From positions 12,985,001 through 13,049,000 of the forward strand of contig OX485807.1 in NCBI GenBank assembly GCA_950295325.1: a DNA stretch of 64,000 nt, given 5' to 3'. This document shows, one piece after another, positions 46,765 to 58,900 of this stretch. The position numbers and the translations under genes are program-made. Source of the DNA: Polytrichum commune. Taxonomy: Eukaryota > Streptophyta > Polytrichopsida > Polytrichales > Polytrichaceae. The notes beneath the pieces were generated by a model, which worked only from the letters and a program-made list of their open reading frames with translations, did no database searches and was not told the origin of the DNA. The number at the start of each line of letters is the position of its first letter. The first letter of the stretch is position 1.

Positions 46765-49700
46765 ATGGGTAAACAAGTGGAGCACAGTCCTCCAGAGCTG
46801 ATCAAATCTTTGAGCTCTGAGAAGTCTCCAAGGAGTCCCAGGTCGGCGAATTCCAGAGGGACATTCAAATCGGACAAGTATGAAAGCCCCATAGGGTCAC
46901 TGAGCAAAACCAATGACAGCCCAAGGCTTTCCTTGGCTTTCAGCTCCAGCAGTGTGAATAACATAAGCCCCACCGGTGCCAATCATTCACGCAGCGTTTC
47001 GAAGCAACTGGATTTCAGCTCCCCTGGAAGCGTGTCTTCGAAAGGAGGAGGATACCAGGTTAGCCCCAGGGGCGTTTCTGCATCTTCGAAGCTTCAGCTG
47101 GATTTACTGAGTGCGGGGTTAGGCAACAGTCAGAGATTTTCAGAAAATGAGAGTGGCGATGTTGAATCTGTGGCGGAATACACATGTGGATCGATCAGTG
47201 TCGATGAGCTGCGTCAGATGGAGCAGATTTTACATGCCTCCGGTGGCCGGCTGGAGGAGCTATACAAGAAGGTGAATTAGTTAAATAATTCTCCTGCTAC
47301 CCTCATGAATGATGATTGCCTATCCTCAATTTCCAATGATCCGACTGAGTGTTTCTTAGCAATTTTTTTTTCTGAGTAGTAGCAGCTGATGAAAAGCTTG
47401 ATCATAAATTTTTCATCCTATGAATTCATGTCTATCCTCTATACCTCATCAATGCTCACATCTCAAGAGAGTTTTGGCATTTTGATCACTTCAAGATCAT
47501 CTTATGCGTCCAACTTTCCACTGATCCATGGTTTCTGTAATTATGGGCAAGCCTATCAAGTTTCTCGTGATCAAAACAATGTGATTACTTATTATGCTGA
47601 ATTGTCAAAGAATTCACTTCTATATTCGGTATGAAATTCTCAGTCGAAGTGGTCCGGGATATTTGCGTGACCTTTTTCCCCCTTTTTTGTTTTCTATTTT
47701 CTTATCATGCAGGTATCCGAATCTGCATTCAAGGACCACAGTGCAGTCTTTGAGAGCTTGCAGTGGGACATCCTCAAAGAAACTGGGTACCTAAGTTGGT
47801 TTGAGCTGGCATTTACCCTCGCGGGATATCTCAGTACGCATTGTGGAGAAGGGGAAGGTCCGACTCATCAGAAAACTGGGAACAAGTGGGCAGCCATCAA
47901 GACAAAGTCGGATGTGATTCTGGATCAGCTGGATGAACTGAAATCATGCCTTGAGGCCGACAGTGATATCTACAAGCTCGCTGCCGGAACCCTTGTGTAT
48001 TGCTGCTCAGTGATTCAACATCTTGAGAAAAGGCCTGATAAGTAAGTATATGGCGCTTCCCAATTCCTCTATCCATCAATTTGTTGCAAAGGTTTCCATC
48101 AGCTATGGAAATCTTTGCGGGCAAGGTGCTGTGTCAAGTCCTTAATTATCAATAATTTTGTTACTCATGAGTATTCAGATGTCTGTTCATGGTTCAACAT
48201 CTTGAGAAAAGGCCTGATAAGTAAATGGATAGCCCTTCCCAATTCTCCATTCATCAGTTATGCTGCAAAGATTTCCAACAGCTATGGAAATGTTTCGTAC
48301 AAGGTGCTGTGTCAAATCCTTATCTATCAATGATTTTGTTACTCATGAGTATTCAGATGTTTGTTCAGTGGTTCAACATCTTGAGAGCAGACATGAAATT
48401 TACGGTATTGCACTTCCCATTCCTCCATTCATTGAAGATGCCGCAAAGGTTTCCATCAGCTATGGAAATCTCTGCGGGCAAGGTGCTGTGTCAAGTCCTT
48501 CTAATTTATCAATGGTTTTGTCGCTGAATATTCAGAAATTTAATGAATGGTTCAATATCTTGAGAAAAGACATGAAAAGTAAGTGCGTAAATAGCACTTC
48601 ACGTTCCTCTATTCATCAAGATGCTGCAAACAGGTCCATCAGTTATGGAAATCTTTCCGCGCAAGGTGCTCTGTCCAATAGTACTTAAATTTATCGAACT
48701 TTTTGTTCTTTTTGTGACTGAGGACTCAGAACTTGGCTGTTTGGTTGGTGGGTTTCAGGTGTTCGTGCTTTGGGCCACGAGCAGATGGGCAATTCAAGCA
48801 AAAGATTGAGAACGCCACGCAGGAGCTCAAGTCATTACAAGATAACCTAAATTTTGCAACTCTCGCGGCAGTTGGGAACCGGATCTCTCACCCAATTTCA
48901 TCCCCTCGAGTGCAGATGAAAAGAGCTGGACCTGAGAAACCCCCCACCATAGTGGGATTGGAGCCCCACATCCAGCACATAACCGAGTTTATGAAGAAAA
49001 ATGGTGTGTGTCTGATTGGCATATACGGGCAATCGGGGTTAGGAAAAACCACCCTGCTGAATGAGATTGTGTCCAAAGTGGAAATTTCCGAGAAAAGGTT
49101 ATTTGCTTATATCGAACTGAATGAAGATCTCCGCAAGCTGCAATCTTCGTTGCTGTTGCAGCTGGGAGGTGGCAAGAAGGACTTTACCAACACTGCCCAG
49201 GGCCGGAGCGCCATCCTGTACCAGCTGCAGAAACTCAAACAGCAAAACAAAGTGGTCCGGATTGCAATTGACAATTTGTTCGATGTGCGGTTGGTAGGGG
49301 AACTGTTCCCCCATAGCTTGGGTAAAGTGCTTTCAAATCACAGCTCGGTGTTGATCACTTGCTCATCGTTGGCGGTGTTGGGTAAAGTGGATCAATTGTG
49401 TCGACCTGCCATGCCGGCTTACAATTACCTCCCTTACAAATTACCCCATATGACGTCAGAGCATGCCAAAACGCTCTTCATCACCCATGCTTCCAATTCG
49501 GAGTCTGTCGTAAACACATTGCGGTATTCGCTGAATGGAGCGGTTTTATCCAAGTACGCAGAGCTGGCGGATAATTACTTGCCTCTATGTGAGGGTCTGC
49601 CCATGGCCGTGAAAGTGGTCGGCTCTTACTTTGCAAATCCGGTAAACCGGATGGACGAGAATTGGACTGCCATTGTCAAACGAATGAAGCAGGTGGAGGA

Positions 49701-52700
49701 GGAGGTGGAGACATCTGAGGATCAAATGTTTGCGAAGCTGATGGTAAGTAGGATGATCGACATTCACATTTCTACATGAACAGTATATTAGAACCAGATT
49801 CTGGGATGATTCTACGATCTTCTTCAGTTTTTCCAATCCCTGGAGAATTGCGCAATTTCGTTGATAGAAAAATAGCCCATGTCGAAGAAATCATGGAATG
49901 GAACATGGAATGTAATCGATAACTGGCTTCCAGGTTCAGATTCTTGGCTGTTTGTCTAGGCCTGCTAGTCCTGAGGGCTGAGGTCCTAATCACAGCAACT
50001 GCTGGTGCTGCACTTGATGCAGGACCCAGGTTGTGGATTTATTAGGACGATCTACATACAGGCACACGAAATTGACATAACTCCGGAATGATCCTAGTAT
50101 CGTCCATAGTTTCAGTCCACATGAATGACTTTGTTCATGTGACAGTATCCGTGTCGTCTCCTTTTCCGGGGCTCACGTAACTACTGCATTTAGAAACTTG
50201 CAGCATTATCTTGTATTATTAATCTGTGAAATGGAACATGTAATCTAATTGACATGAATTGGCATCCAGGCGCACTTGTCATGATGGATGGGGGCTGGAT
50301 CACAGACACTTAATCCCCTAGACCCCTAAACCCTAAACCTTAAATCCTACCAATCTCCGACATGGACCAAGTAATCAAAATGACGATTGGCATACGGGTG
50401 CAGATAATTTCTCGGTTGTTGTACAGGCTTGATCGTTCTGATGGATGGGGTCCTGATCATAGACACTTGCTGCTCCTGCATTTGATGCAGGTCATTTATG
50501 AAAAGCTGGAGGGTGCACAAAAGGAAGCTTTTTTGGACATTGCAGCCTTCTGCCGGTTCTGGGACTGGAGAACGGTGGAGCGTATAGTTGGGAAGGCCCA
50601 ACTGGACACACTCGTGGACCTGGGCCTGGTGCACGCCAAGCTGAGAGACATTGACAGCTTCTCAGGGATTGCACATCTGACGCGATACTCGGAGCAACCC
50701 TGGAGAACAGATATGGTCATGATGCATGACTTGCTGTATGCAATCGCCTGCCGGCGAGCCCAGAACAATCGAGTGCACTCGGAGGATCAAACCCACCTGC
50801 CGGATCGACTCGTAATGGACAGTCCGGGCATGGTAAGCAAGTTAACTCTTGAAGGCCCGAGGGGTTAGGGCCCTTAAGTAGTTTCTAGGATGAGCTGTAA
50901 AGTAACATTTCCAAGGGTTTCTTGAGGACTATTTCAAGAGATCAGAACTTGTGAGGTGGCACCAGAGTCACCCGATCACATCCAGAGGGTTATATGCTTT
51001 TGGTCCTCCTATAATGAATTTAGAAGTGCATTGGTATGATTCATCATACCTAATCACATGAGAAAGTTGTTACGACTGGTTTATATTACAGATACTATGA
51101 TTGGTGGAAAGTTGCAAGCACAATATGACCTTGAAGTGATCAAGCTGTGAAAATGTCTCTTGAGATGTGAGCATTTCATGAGATTATAGGATAACTATGC
51201 ATGCAATTCCATTAGCAAGATTTTGGAGGTGATCGTCGATCTCAGTAGCTAATCTGGTGGGAAAAAAATGCCTTAAATCCACAGTAGCAAGATCCGAGGG
51301 ACGTTTAGGCAGCGACCAAGAATATTTTGTAGGCATTCAGGGGTTAAATTCGACGCAAAAATGAGTGTTTCATCGCATTATACTGCATAGAACATATGAT
51401 TTGGTCAGGCTGCTGTGATGTGGTTTCAATCATGTGATTTAGCTTCAAAGAGTTTCCTGACGGGCTGTTAACGTTTTAATTACCTGGGATTTTACAGGAG
51501 TTGACTCAAATTCAGGGGCTGTCTTTAATAACCTGCAAAGAGGCGCTGCAAGGAACAATGCTGGAAAAGATGTTGAACATCCGGACTCTCATCCTGCACG
51601 ACATAACTATCAAAGGATTCTGCACCAAAATCCTGACGCAGCTCCAATTTTTTTACTGGGGCAAGAGTCAGGTGGCCCGGGATGTCCGCATACCCTTCCA
51701 AATGGGCCGCCTGAAGAAGCTGGAAATGGTGATTCTTCGTGCTGCAGAAATTGACCTTGCCATCAAGGTGCGCGTGCGATCCTCTTCTATCCACACTCAC
51801 TATAAAATTGATCTTGTGCATGTGCTTGCGATGGCTTGTCAATTTAGCGAATGTATTTCAGACTGGGCTGCCAAATTGTAATGCCCTAGGGCAAGCAACT
51901 TGGCAACAAGCATAATGGTCATGTTTGGTTAGGAGCTCATATTGAAGTATAGTAAGTTGCAGTTTTCATATGAAAGGATGAAGTTATGGGCATATAATTG
52001 TACATGGAAATCCGAAGTGTGCAATGTTAAAAATGACGAAGGTCCCTGACTTTGGATACGAAGTCATTTTGAAGCCTTAGATTAATGAGTTAGTGATGCA
52101 CTTTATCCTGTCAATTAAGTTGGAATGTCACCATTGAGGACTTACAGTAATGACTGTTAAACCTCTATACCCCGATACCTCTGGTGCGATACGCAAAGCC
52201 TGGAGAAGTTCTACGCATAAGTTAGATTTTTCTGCATGTGTAAGTTCAAAGGGTGGTCACTCAAAGCTGTTTGAAGTTGTGGTGGCCATGGCTGCTGGCC
52301 TCAGCCTGAGCTAATAGTTTTCTTACATTCCATTCACTGTAGCACAATGTGTGTGGTTCTTAATATCAGGGGCCAGTGATAAGATAAACTCCATCAGTGA
52401 CCTCAAATTGTATTTGCTTTCTTTACCAGAAGAATATCGCAGGAAATTTGCAGATGTGATGACCAAAGACTACCATAGGGGGTACCAATCACTTCAGATT
52501 TATAGTGAGCATATGAAGTGGCATTGTGAGAAAATTGGGCAAGAGAGTGAAAAACATTCTTAAGCAGCTTATCTAGGTTCCAATGCAAATGGAGAAGCTC
52601 GTAGGTAATCCGGATAACGTAACAATGATTCCATTTGGGAAGCACCTCTTCAATTGGATCTTGGTAAACGGGAGTAGGCTTTGTGTCTGAAGATAGGCAT

Positions 52701-54234
52701 TAACAATGAAATCATGTCAACTAAAGAGAGCTTGCTACTTGACTATGCTCGGCATCTATGCATGCCCCCAAGAACTTTCATTCTAGAAAATTTATGCTTG
52801 AAGCTAGAATAGATACAGAGCATCCTTTACACATGCTTAAGAATGCTAATATGTGACATACTTCCTCATCTATTAGGTGTTGATGATGGATTTCTGTTGG
52901 GTTGCATAACATTTTTAAGTAGGTTACTTAGGTTCTAATGCAAATGGACTAATTCTCAAGTAATCCGGATAACCTAAGAACGATTCCATTGGGGACCCAC
53001 TTCTTCAATTGGATCCTGGTAGATAGAAGGTATTGTGTCCAAATACAGGCATCAACAATGAGGTGATGTCGACTAATGAGAGCTTAATGCCACTTGACTG
53101 TGCTCGATTTCATTTATGCATGTACCCAAGGACCTTGATTCTTGAAATTTTATTCTTGAAGCTAGAATAGAAAGAGAACGTCTTACACATGCTTAAAAAT
53201 GCTAATATGTGACATACTCCCTCATCGGGCTGATACTTGATGATGATGGGATTTGTTGGTTGCAGTTTCCACCCCAGCTCAAAGATCTCACCATCATAGG
53301 ATGCAACAACATGGACGAGCTTCCCGAATCGATTCTTGGCCTCACCAGCTTAGTAGAACTCCACCTCCTCAGCTGCAACAAACTCCAGGACCTAACAATC
53401 GCTTTCGGGAGTCTGAAATCCCTGCGTAGATTCCGATTGGAGAATTGTCTCGGAATCCGACAACTCCCCAAAGTGATCGGCCAGCTGACAAACCTGTACG
53501 AAATGGATCTCTCAGGGTGCACAAACATCACCACATTGCCCACCGAGATCGGGAACCTGGCGGGATTGCATAAACTCAACCTGTCACGGTGCAAGTGCTT
53601 GATCCGGGTCCCGGTGGAAATTGGATCTCTTTTCAACCTGACGTCTCTCAACTTATCTCAATCTGGGGTGACCTCACTGCCGCCGGAGATTGGAAAGTTG
53701 AGGCACTTGGAAATACTTTCCCTCTCCGGATGTGCCAGGCTCGAGAAACTCCCCAAGGACATCGGACACTTATCTTCCCTTCAGCAGCTCAACATTGGCT
53801 CGTGTGTCAGCTTGAAGGAACTTCCCCGGGAGATTGGGAAATTAAGTTCCCTCCGAAAGCTGTCGCTGAATTCATGCTCCTCACTTGTCAGATTGCCTGA
53901 AGAGGTCTACCATATTCTCACCCTGCAGGCCTTGGACTTGGACTACTGTAAACTGTTGGCCCATTTGTCATCCGAGATTCGCAACCTGCGGTCGCTGCAA
54001 CGTTTGTCCCTCAACTGCTGCACGAGGTTGAACAGATTGCCATTGGAGATTGCCAAGCTGCCGTCCTTGCAAGTGCTCAACCTAGTTGGGTGCACCGGGC
54101 TGAAACCAGAGCTGCCGAAGGAATTGCAAAAGATGACTAAGGAGCATTCCGTGAAAGTGCACAGAGACGACGACTTGGTCATTCTGGACGGACCCAAGAA
54201 TCCCAGCTTTAAGCTTTACAGTATGGCGTATTGA
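46765..54234 (+). CDS. NB-ARC-LRR disease-resistance (NLR) protein
   Basis: Six exons join in frame at GT-AG borders: 46765-47271, 47713-48041, 48759-49743, 50491-50832, 51498-51767 and 53266-54234. They give 1133 aa. Residues 1-145 are Ser/Pro rich and probably disordered (SEKSPRSPRS). Residues about 146-320 are helical and are neither TIR nor a recognised RPW8, so the N-terminal class is unknown. NB-ARC features are the P-loop GIYGQSGLGKTT (366-377), the kinase-2 position AIDNLFD (D450, N451; the usual second Asp is Asn), an RNBS-B-like SSVLITCSS, GLPM (558-561), FLDIAAF (about 621) and MHD (685-687). Residues 812-1130 form 12 LRRs of 24 residues with the LPxEIGxL pattern and frequent Cys in 'LxLSxC'. 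Family knowledge predicts an intracellular immune receptor that switches on nucleotide exchange; the trigger is unknown. Exon 5 has a weaker donor (gtgcgc). No frame breaks were seen. Confidence 0.9.
48001..48690 (+). repeat. 179-bp tandem array carrying the exon 2 end and donor site of the NLR gene
   Basis: The word 'ttcaacatcttgag' (last exon-2 codons) recurs at 48014, 48193, 48372 and 48551, each exactly 179 bp apart. Each unit continues through the exon end, the donor position and intron words 'cttcccattcctc', 'tttccatcagctatggaaat' and 'gcaaggtgctgtgtcaag'. The first unit has the used donor GTAAGT (48042), the second GTAAAT, the third none, and the fourth an intact GTAAGT. The array fills nearly all of intron 2. 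Confidence 0.92.
49795..50490 (+). repeat. Degenerate triplication including the acceptor of NLR exon 4
   Basis: Three diverged copies end near 50025, 50320 and 50490. The first keeps 'gcacttgatgcag' against the real acceptor 'gcatttgatgcag', with 'ggtcctaatcacag' against 'ggtcctgatcatag'. The middle copy keeps 'gatggatgggggctgga' and 'tcacagacactt' but has lost the acceptor. The array accounts for most of intron 3. Confidence 0.75.
52555..53265 (+). repeat. Tandem duplication (about 345 bp x2) reaching the acceptor of NLR exon 6
   Basis: 52555-52905 and 52906-53265 share 'taggttc.aatgcaaatgga', 'taatccggataac', 'cttcaattggatc.tggta', 'tgcttgaagctagaataga', 'acacatgctta' and 'atgctaatatgtgacatact'. 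The first copy ends 'tgttgggttgcataac' where the second has the real acceptor 'tgttggttgcag'. The duplicated acceptor has therefore been lost by mutation. The array lies in intron 5. Confidence 0.88.
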
Positions 54235-54610
54235 GGCTATAGATGGATATTGCACAAGCCAGCTAGATTCAATGTCAATGGTTTGAAAGTTTGTGGATTC
54301 CAAATCTCTCAAATTTTGGGCAAGCTGGGAGATTTCTTCATTCATCGACTGTACTCAAGTGGAAAGTGGAAAGCATTAGCTGTGATGCTTCAATTTCCAG
54401 ATTGATTGGTCATACTGGAGGGACCCAAGAAACCTAGCTTTAAGCTTTACTGAACTAAATAGATGCACAAGTGTAGGTTTATGGGTTAAAAGTTTGTGGT
54501 TTGCAATCTAGTGTCAATTTTTTGCTCAGGCGGCTGGGAGGCTTCTTCATCGATCAACTCGAAACTCAAGTGCGTTGGTGTGGAAAGTAGCTGTGATTCT
54601 TTCCAGATTG
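54150..54610 (+). repeat. Duplicated 3' end of the NLR coding sequence
   Basis: 54174-54222 (the last codons, 'ttggtcattctggacggacc' onward) is repeated at about 54407-54455 ('ttggtcatactggagggacc', then 'ctagctttaagctttactga'). The following 'gcacaag', 'aaagtttgtgg', 'gctgggaggcttcttcatcg' and 'gtggaaagtagctgtgat' words are also duplicated from 54250-54400. The step is about 233 bp. The second copy lies in the 3' UTR. Confidence 0.85.
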
Positions 54611-55913
54611 GTTGTGCATGGGATCGATGGACGAGATATTCCATGGAGATTCTTGTGACCATGATGAGCAAGTTGGGCAAATTCTTTGTCAGCTACAATA
54701 TGTATATAGGGTTGCTTAATTCCCCACATTGTGATAACTGGGGGAGGCACGCCGGCTGGCCACAGTCATGCATAGCAAGCAGGTAAGTAGGATCAAAATG
54801 TTTCGACATGATGGTACTCTCTGTTCAGCAAAAAGATAGAAAGGATGTCGAGTGGAGCTGGATGTGAATCACTAGGATTTTGGATGAGGTTTTGAACACT
54901 TTGTAAGGAACAACTCAACGGCTCTACAACATGATGCAGGTTGAATCGATGATTTTGTGATTCTTTTGCACACAACTTATGTAACATACACAATAGTTGT
55001 CAAGTGTTTGATTGTATTGTCGTCTTGGATTTTAGAGGGTTTGTTAATTAAAAAGTTCAACCTGATTTCAACACTGTAGAGTTGGTCCCTATAATTTATA
55101 GTTCATGCAGGAATTCTTCCTAGAATTGTGTCTGGTAACTACAGAAATCACAGAATGATGAGACTTGAACTTTGCAGGAAAACGCCTCCATTGTGCTACG
55201 TCTGGGGGAAAAGGATTAATGATTCCTGAAATGGATGAAAAGTGCCAGGAAGTGATTCTCAACCACTCAGATACAAATAAAAAGTGTATCCTGTTTTTGG
55301 AGGCTTCACAAAAATGGAGCACCCAAAAGTAAGCAAAACATGGACTGGTCTCTGACACCAATGGGTATTGTTAAGAGATATCCACTTGTTAGTTACATTG
55401 TAATTGGAAGGGACCACTATAAACAGGTTTCTCTTGCAAATTTATTCACACATACCATTGAAAAATGGCACACTAACTGAAAGCATGCAACGATTGATAC
55501 TATTTACAAGTTGATGCCTTGTTGAAACTTGAAGAGTGGTATTGATGCCAAGTAGGCAATAGTGCTTGTATAAACCTTCATGATGTGCACAGAGGGTGCA
55601 TAAAATTGCCTTAAATTGGAAAACCAATATGAGAGGTTCACTCTGGAATTATACACTCATGATTCGTTTCCTAACTTCCACCAATCCTCTGTACTTTGTG
55701 AGCTAAGCACTTCTGATCCTCATTTGAAAAACCTGGAGTGTCAGACCACTTGCTGAAGGGGACAACAGTGGGTATCTCCCTCCCAATTCCTAAAACCTAT
55801 GTCAAACAAAAAGACAAGGTGGTGCTCATCCTCCAGCTAACTCTTTTGAGGTTACAGAGCCTGAAAATCCTAGCACAAAAATTGAAAGAAACGACACGAC
55901 TGCCCAATTTGGC
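54611..55913. other. Intergenic region between convergent NLR and carrier genes
   Basis: The two genes converge here. No coding region or array was recognised; it should contain both 3' UTRs. Confidence 0.45.
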
Positions 55914-58900
55914 TCAAGTTTGGGGAACATCCACATGGAGAACTTCTTTACACTTCTCATAGCACATCCAAGAGAGACCCGATGCCGGCATCACTTTCAG
56001 GCAGCTGGCAGCAATGCCACTGTAAAAGCCTCTCAAACCTTCCTCCTCTAAGATCACTTGCACCATGTGACTCACATTTCGGGGTGCCAATCGTCCAGCC
56101 ACTGCCCCTACCATGATTCTCTTCCTCACTACCTCTAATGGAAATGTAGCTGCACTTGATGCTAACCCTGCCACCCACATACAACAAATTGAATGGAGGG
56201 TCAGTGCTCATCCAGTATACATGTTGTAGACTTTCACTTGATAATCATAAGGTATTTGAGCCTTATGTGATCACTCTTCTTAACTTGTAGTTGAGTGTGG
56301 ACTCCAAAACGACACTCGTTACGATTAGATTGGACTATGTGCTCAACACATATATATACCATTCTAGGTTCAACACTTAACACAATTGGGAGGGCCTATG
56401 TGATCACTAAAAGAGAACGGGAATCTTCACTTTAACCTCTTATAACTTTTGCATCTTACTTCTCAATTATTGAAACTTGAAATGACAATCTTCGTGATTC
56501 TTAACGGCTAGCCAGATGAGAGACATCTGTGGAGTTGGAAGTGCTCACAATAGAGCCACATACTTCCTATAAAAACTAGCATGTAAAAACATGGGCTAAC
56601 TTGAAAGTTATCATTCAGAGGATTAAATACAGATAACATTGAATCAACAAATCTGATGGGAGTGATTTATTTTTACCTGCAAAAGAACCTATCAAGAAGG
56701 TCTCGAAAGAATCCAGGTGCGGTTTCTTCTTAAACTGTCGGTAAGACCTAGTGAGCGTGTCGTAGACAAAGTAATATGCTGCGGAATATGGCACAAGTCC
56801 TACCATTGTGGGGACCAAACCTCTGTACATAGCTCCAACTCCCTCCTCCTGTACTATCTTTCCAAACGCATGCCAAATGTTCCTGTAAGCTCCTGCATGT
56901 ACCGTGAATCGGTCCTGCATCAAATGAAACCCACCACCCAAATCACATGATGGCCTTCAAGAAGCATCATCATACCATTTCTAACCATAAACCAAAGGCT
57001 GGCTGGGTAGGTGTTAATGAACCCTTAGAGTAAGTATTTCACAGCAGCATGATGACTACAGAATACCACACATTCTAAAAATAGATTTACCAATTGTGGT
57101 TACTAAACAACTATGAGGTATCCATCGTAAGAGTATCCTGCATCCTGTACTAATGTTTTTATGGAGATTACAGATTTACTATTTACTGTTCAAGCAACAC
57201 TTAGCACCAAAGTTCATCACATCAATTCTACACACACCAAAGCCCAGCTAGCCAAATTACATAAACCCTTTTGAGTAAGTACTTCACGGCAGCATGATGA
57301 GTGCAGAATAGTACACCTCCTGATAAGAGGTTATACCGATTCTGAGCACTGGTTGTTTTTGAGATACCCACCATAAGGAGCACCCTGTCGTATTGTGTAT
57401 TCAGAGATTAGAGTTACAGTATACTGTCCAAACACCACTTTGCATAAAAGTTTCATCACATAAATTCTACCCCGGAACTAAAGGTTGGCTGGGGAGATGA
57501 CATTAACCCTTCGAGTGAGTACTGTACAGTAAACCTCTAATCTCTATTGAAATATTACTACAGGATGCTCTTATGGTGGATACCTCAAAATCAAACAGTA
57601 CCCACTTTCAGATAAAACATATGTTATGTCAGGAGGTGTGGTATGCTGTACCATCACATTGCCATACACTGTCCAAACAATTCACCACATAACTTCTACC
57701 CCCAAACTGAAGCCTGGCTGGGTAGATGACATTAACCCTTTTCAAGAGGAAGTACAAGTACTTTACGGCAGCATGATGAGTACAGAATACCACTCATCGA
57801 TTTTGGGATATTGTGGATTAAGAAATTACAGAATTGATGGTATACTGTCCAAACAACACTTACCATAAAAGTGGATAGATGTTATTCACCCTTTAAGTGA
57901 GTACTTGACAGTAGCATGATTAGTACAGATAACCACTCCTCCTAATAGGAGCTTTGCCACTTATGCACATAGATCATTCTTAAGGTACCCATCATAAGAG
58001 CATCCTGTAGTTTTGTGGATTAAGAGATTACAGATTTACAGTATACTGTCCAAACAACACTTAACCTAAAAGTGGGTAGATGACATTCACCCTTTGACTA
58101 CTGCACACCAGCATGATGAGTACAGAATACCACACCCGTAATAAGAGCTTTACCAATTATGCATGGTGATCATTTTTGAGATCCCCACCAAAAGAGCATC
58201 CTGTAGTATTGTGGATTAAGAGAATACAGATGTACTGTATAATAGAGTTATCTTCTTACTCAACTTGACTTTCGGTTGAGATATAACACCTTCCATGTTT
58301 CAGTAAGTTTGCAGTGCACGCTTGGAGGTGTTGTGGAGGTTCAAACAAATGAACATTCTATATGAATTCATTGAGGGTCGAACTCATTTTGGCATGCCAA
58401 CTTGAGGTGCTAAAATGAGCTTGGCCCTCAATGAACCAACATAGGTTGCTTGTCATTCAAATCCAAACACTACCTCCGAGCATGCACCATCACAAGTGGA
58501 GAAATTATTGATATTGTATGCAAAACGACCAATGGAGAATTGTAGGGGACCAACTCTGGACGAAAAAGTCCCATTGAGTTAAAGGATAACTCTATTGTAT
58601 TCACTTCTTCTGCCTTCACCAAAAACTTAGTGTTTAGGGCTTTAGGGGTGAAGGTTTTCTTCACCTGAAGCAGAACCTGCTCGTGCCTTGGAGCATAGGT
58701 ATGCGAGTGTTATTTGGTTACTTTTCTTGGTCGGACATCAATATTTGATTGGTGTGTGGTTAGGTAAGGATCAATGAACAAACACCATAAAGCCACATGT
58801 TTAAAAAGGATTGGACTACGTCTTCAAATTTCATTAACTACTCCACCCTTATTTTGAACACAATTGGGAGGACCTATGTATTCAGTTAAGGAATCAACGA

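Noticed and set aside
52351-52563. 70-codon frame in NLR intron 5 as a possible extra exon
   Set aside because: Exons 5 and 6 already join in phase and the frame does not resemble LRR sequence; it also runs into the intron duplication.
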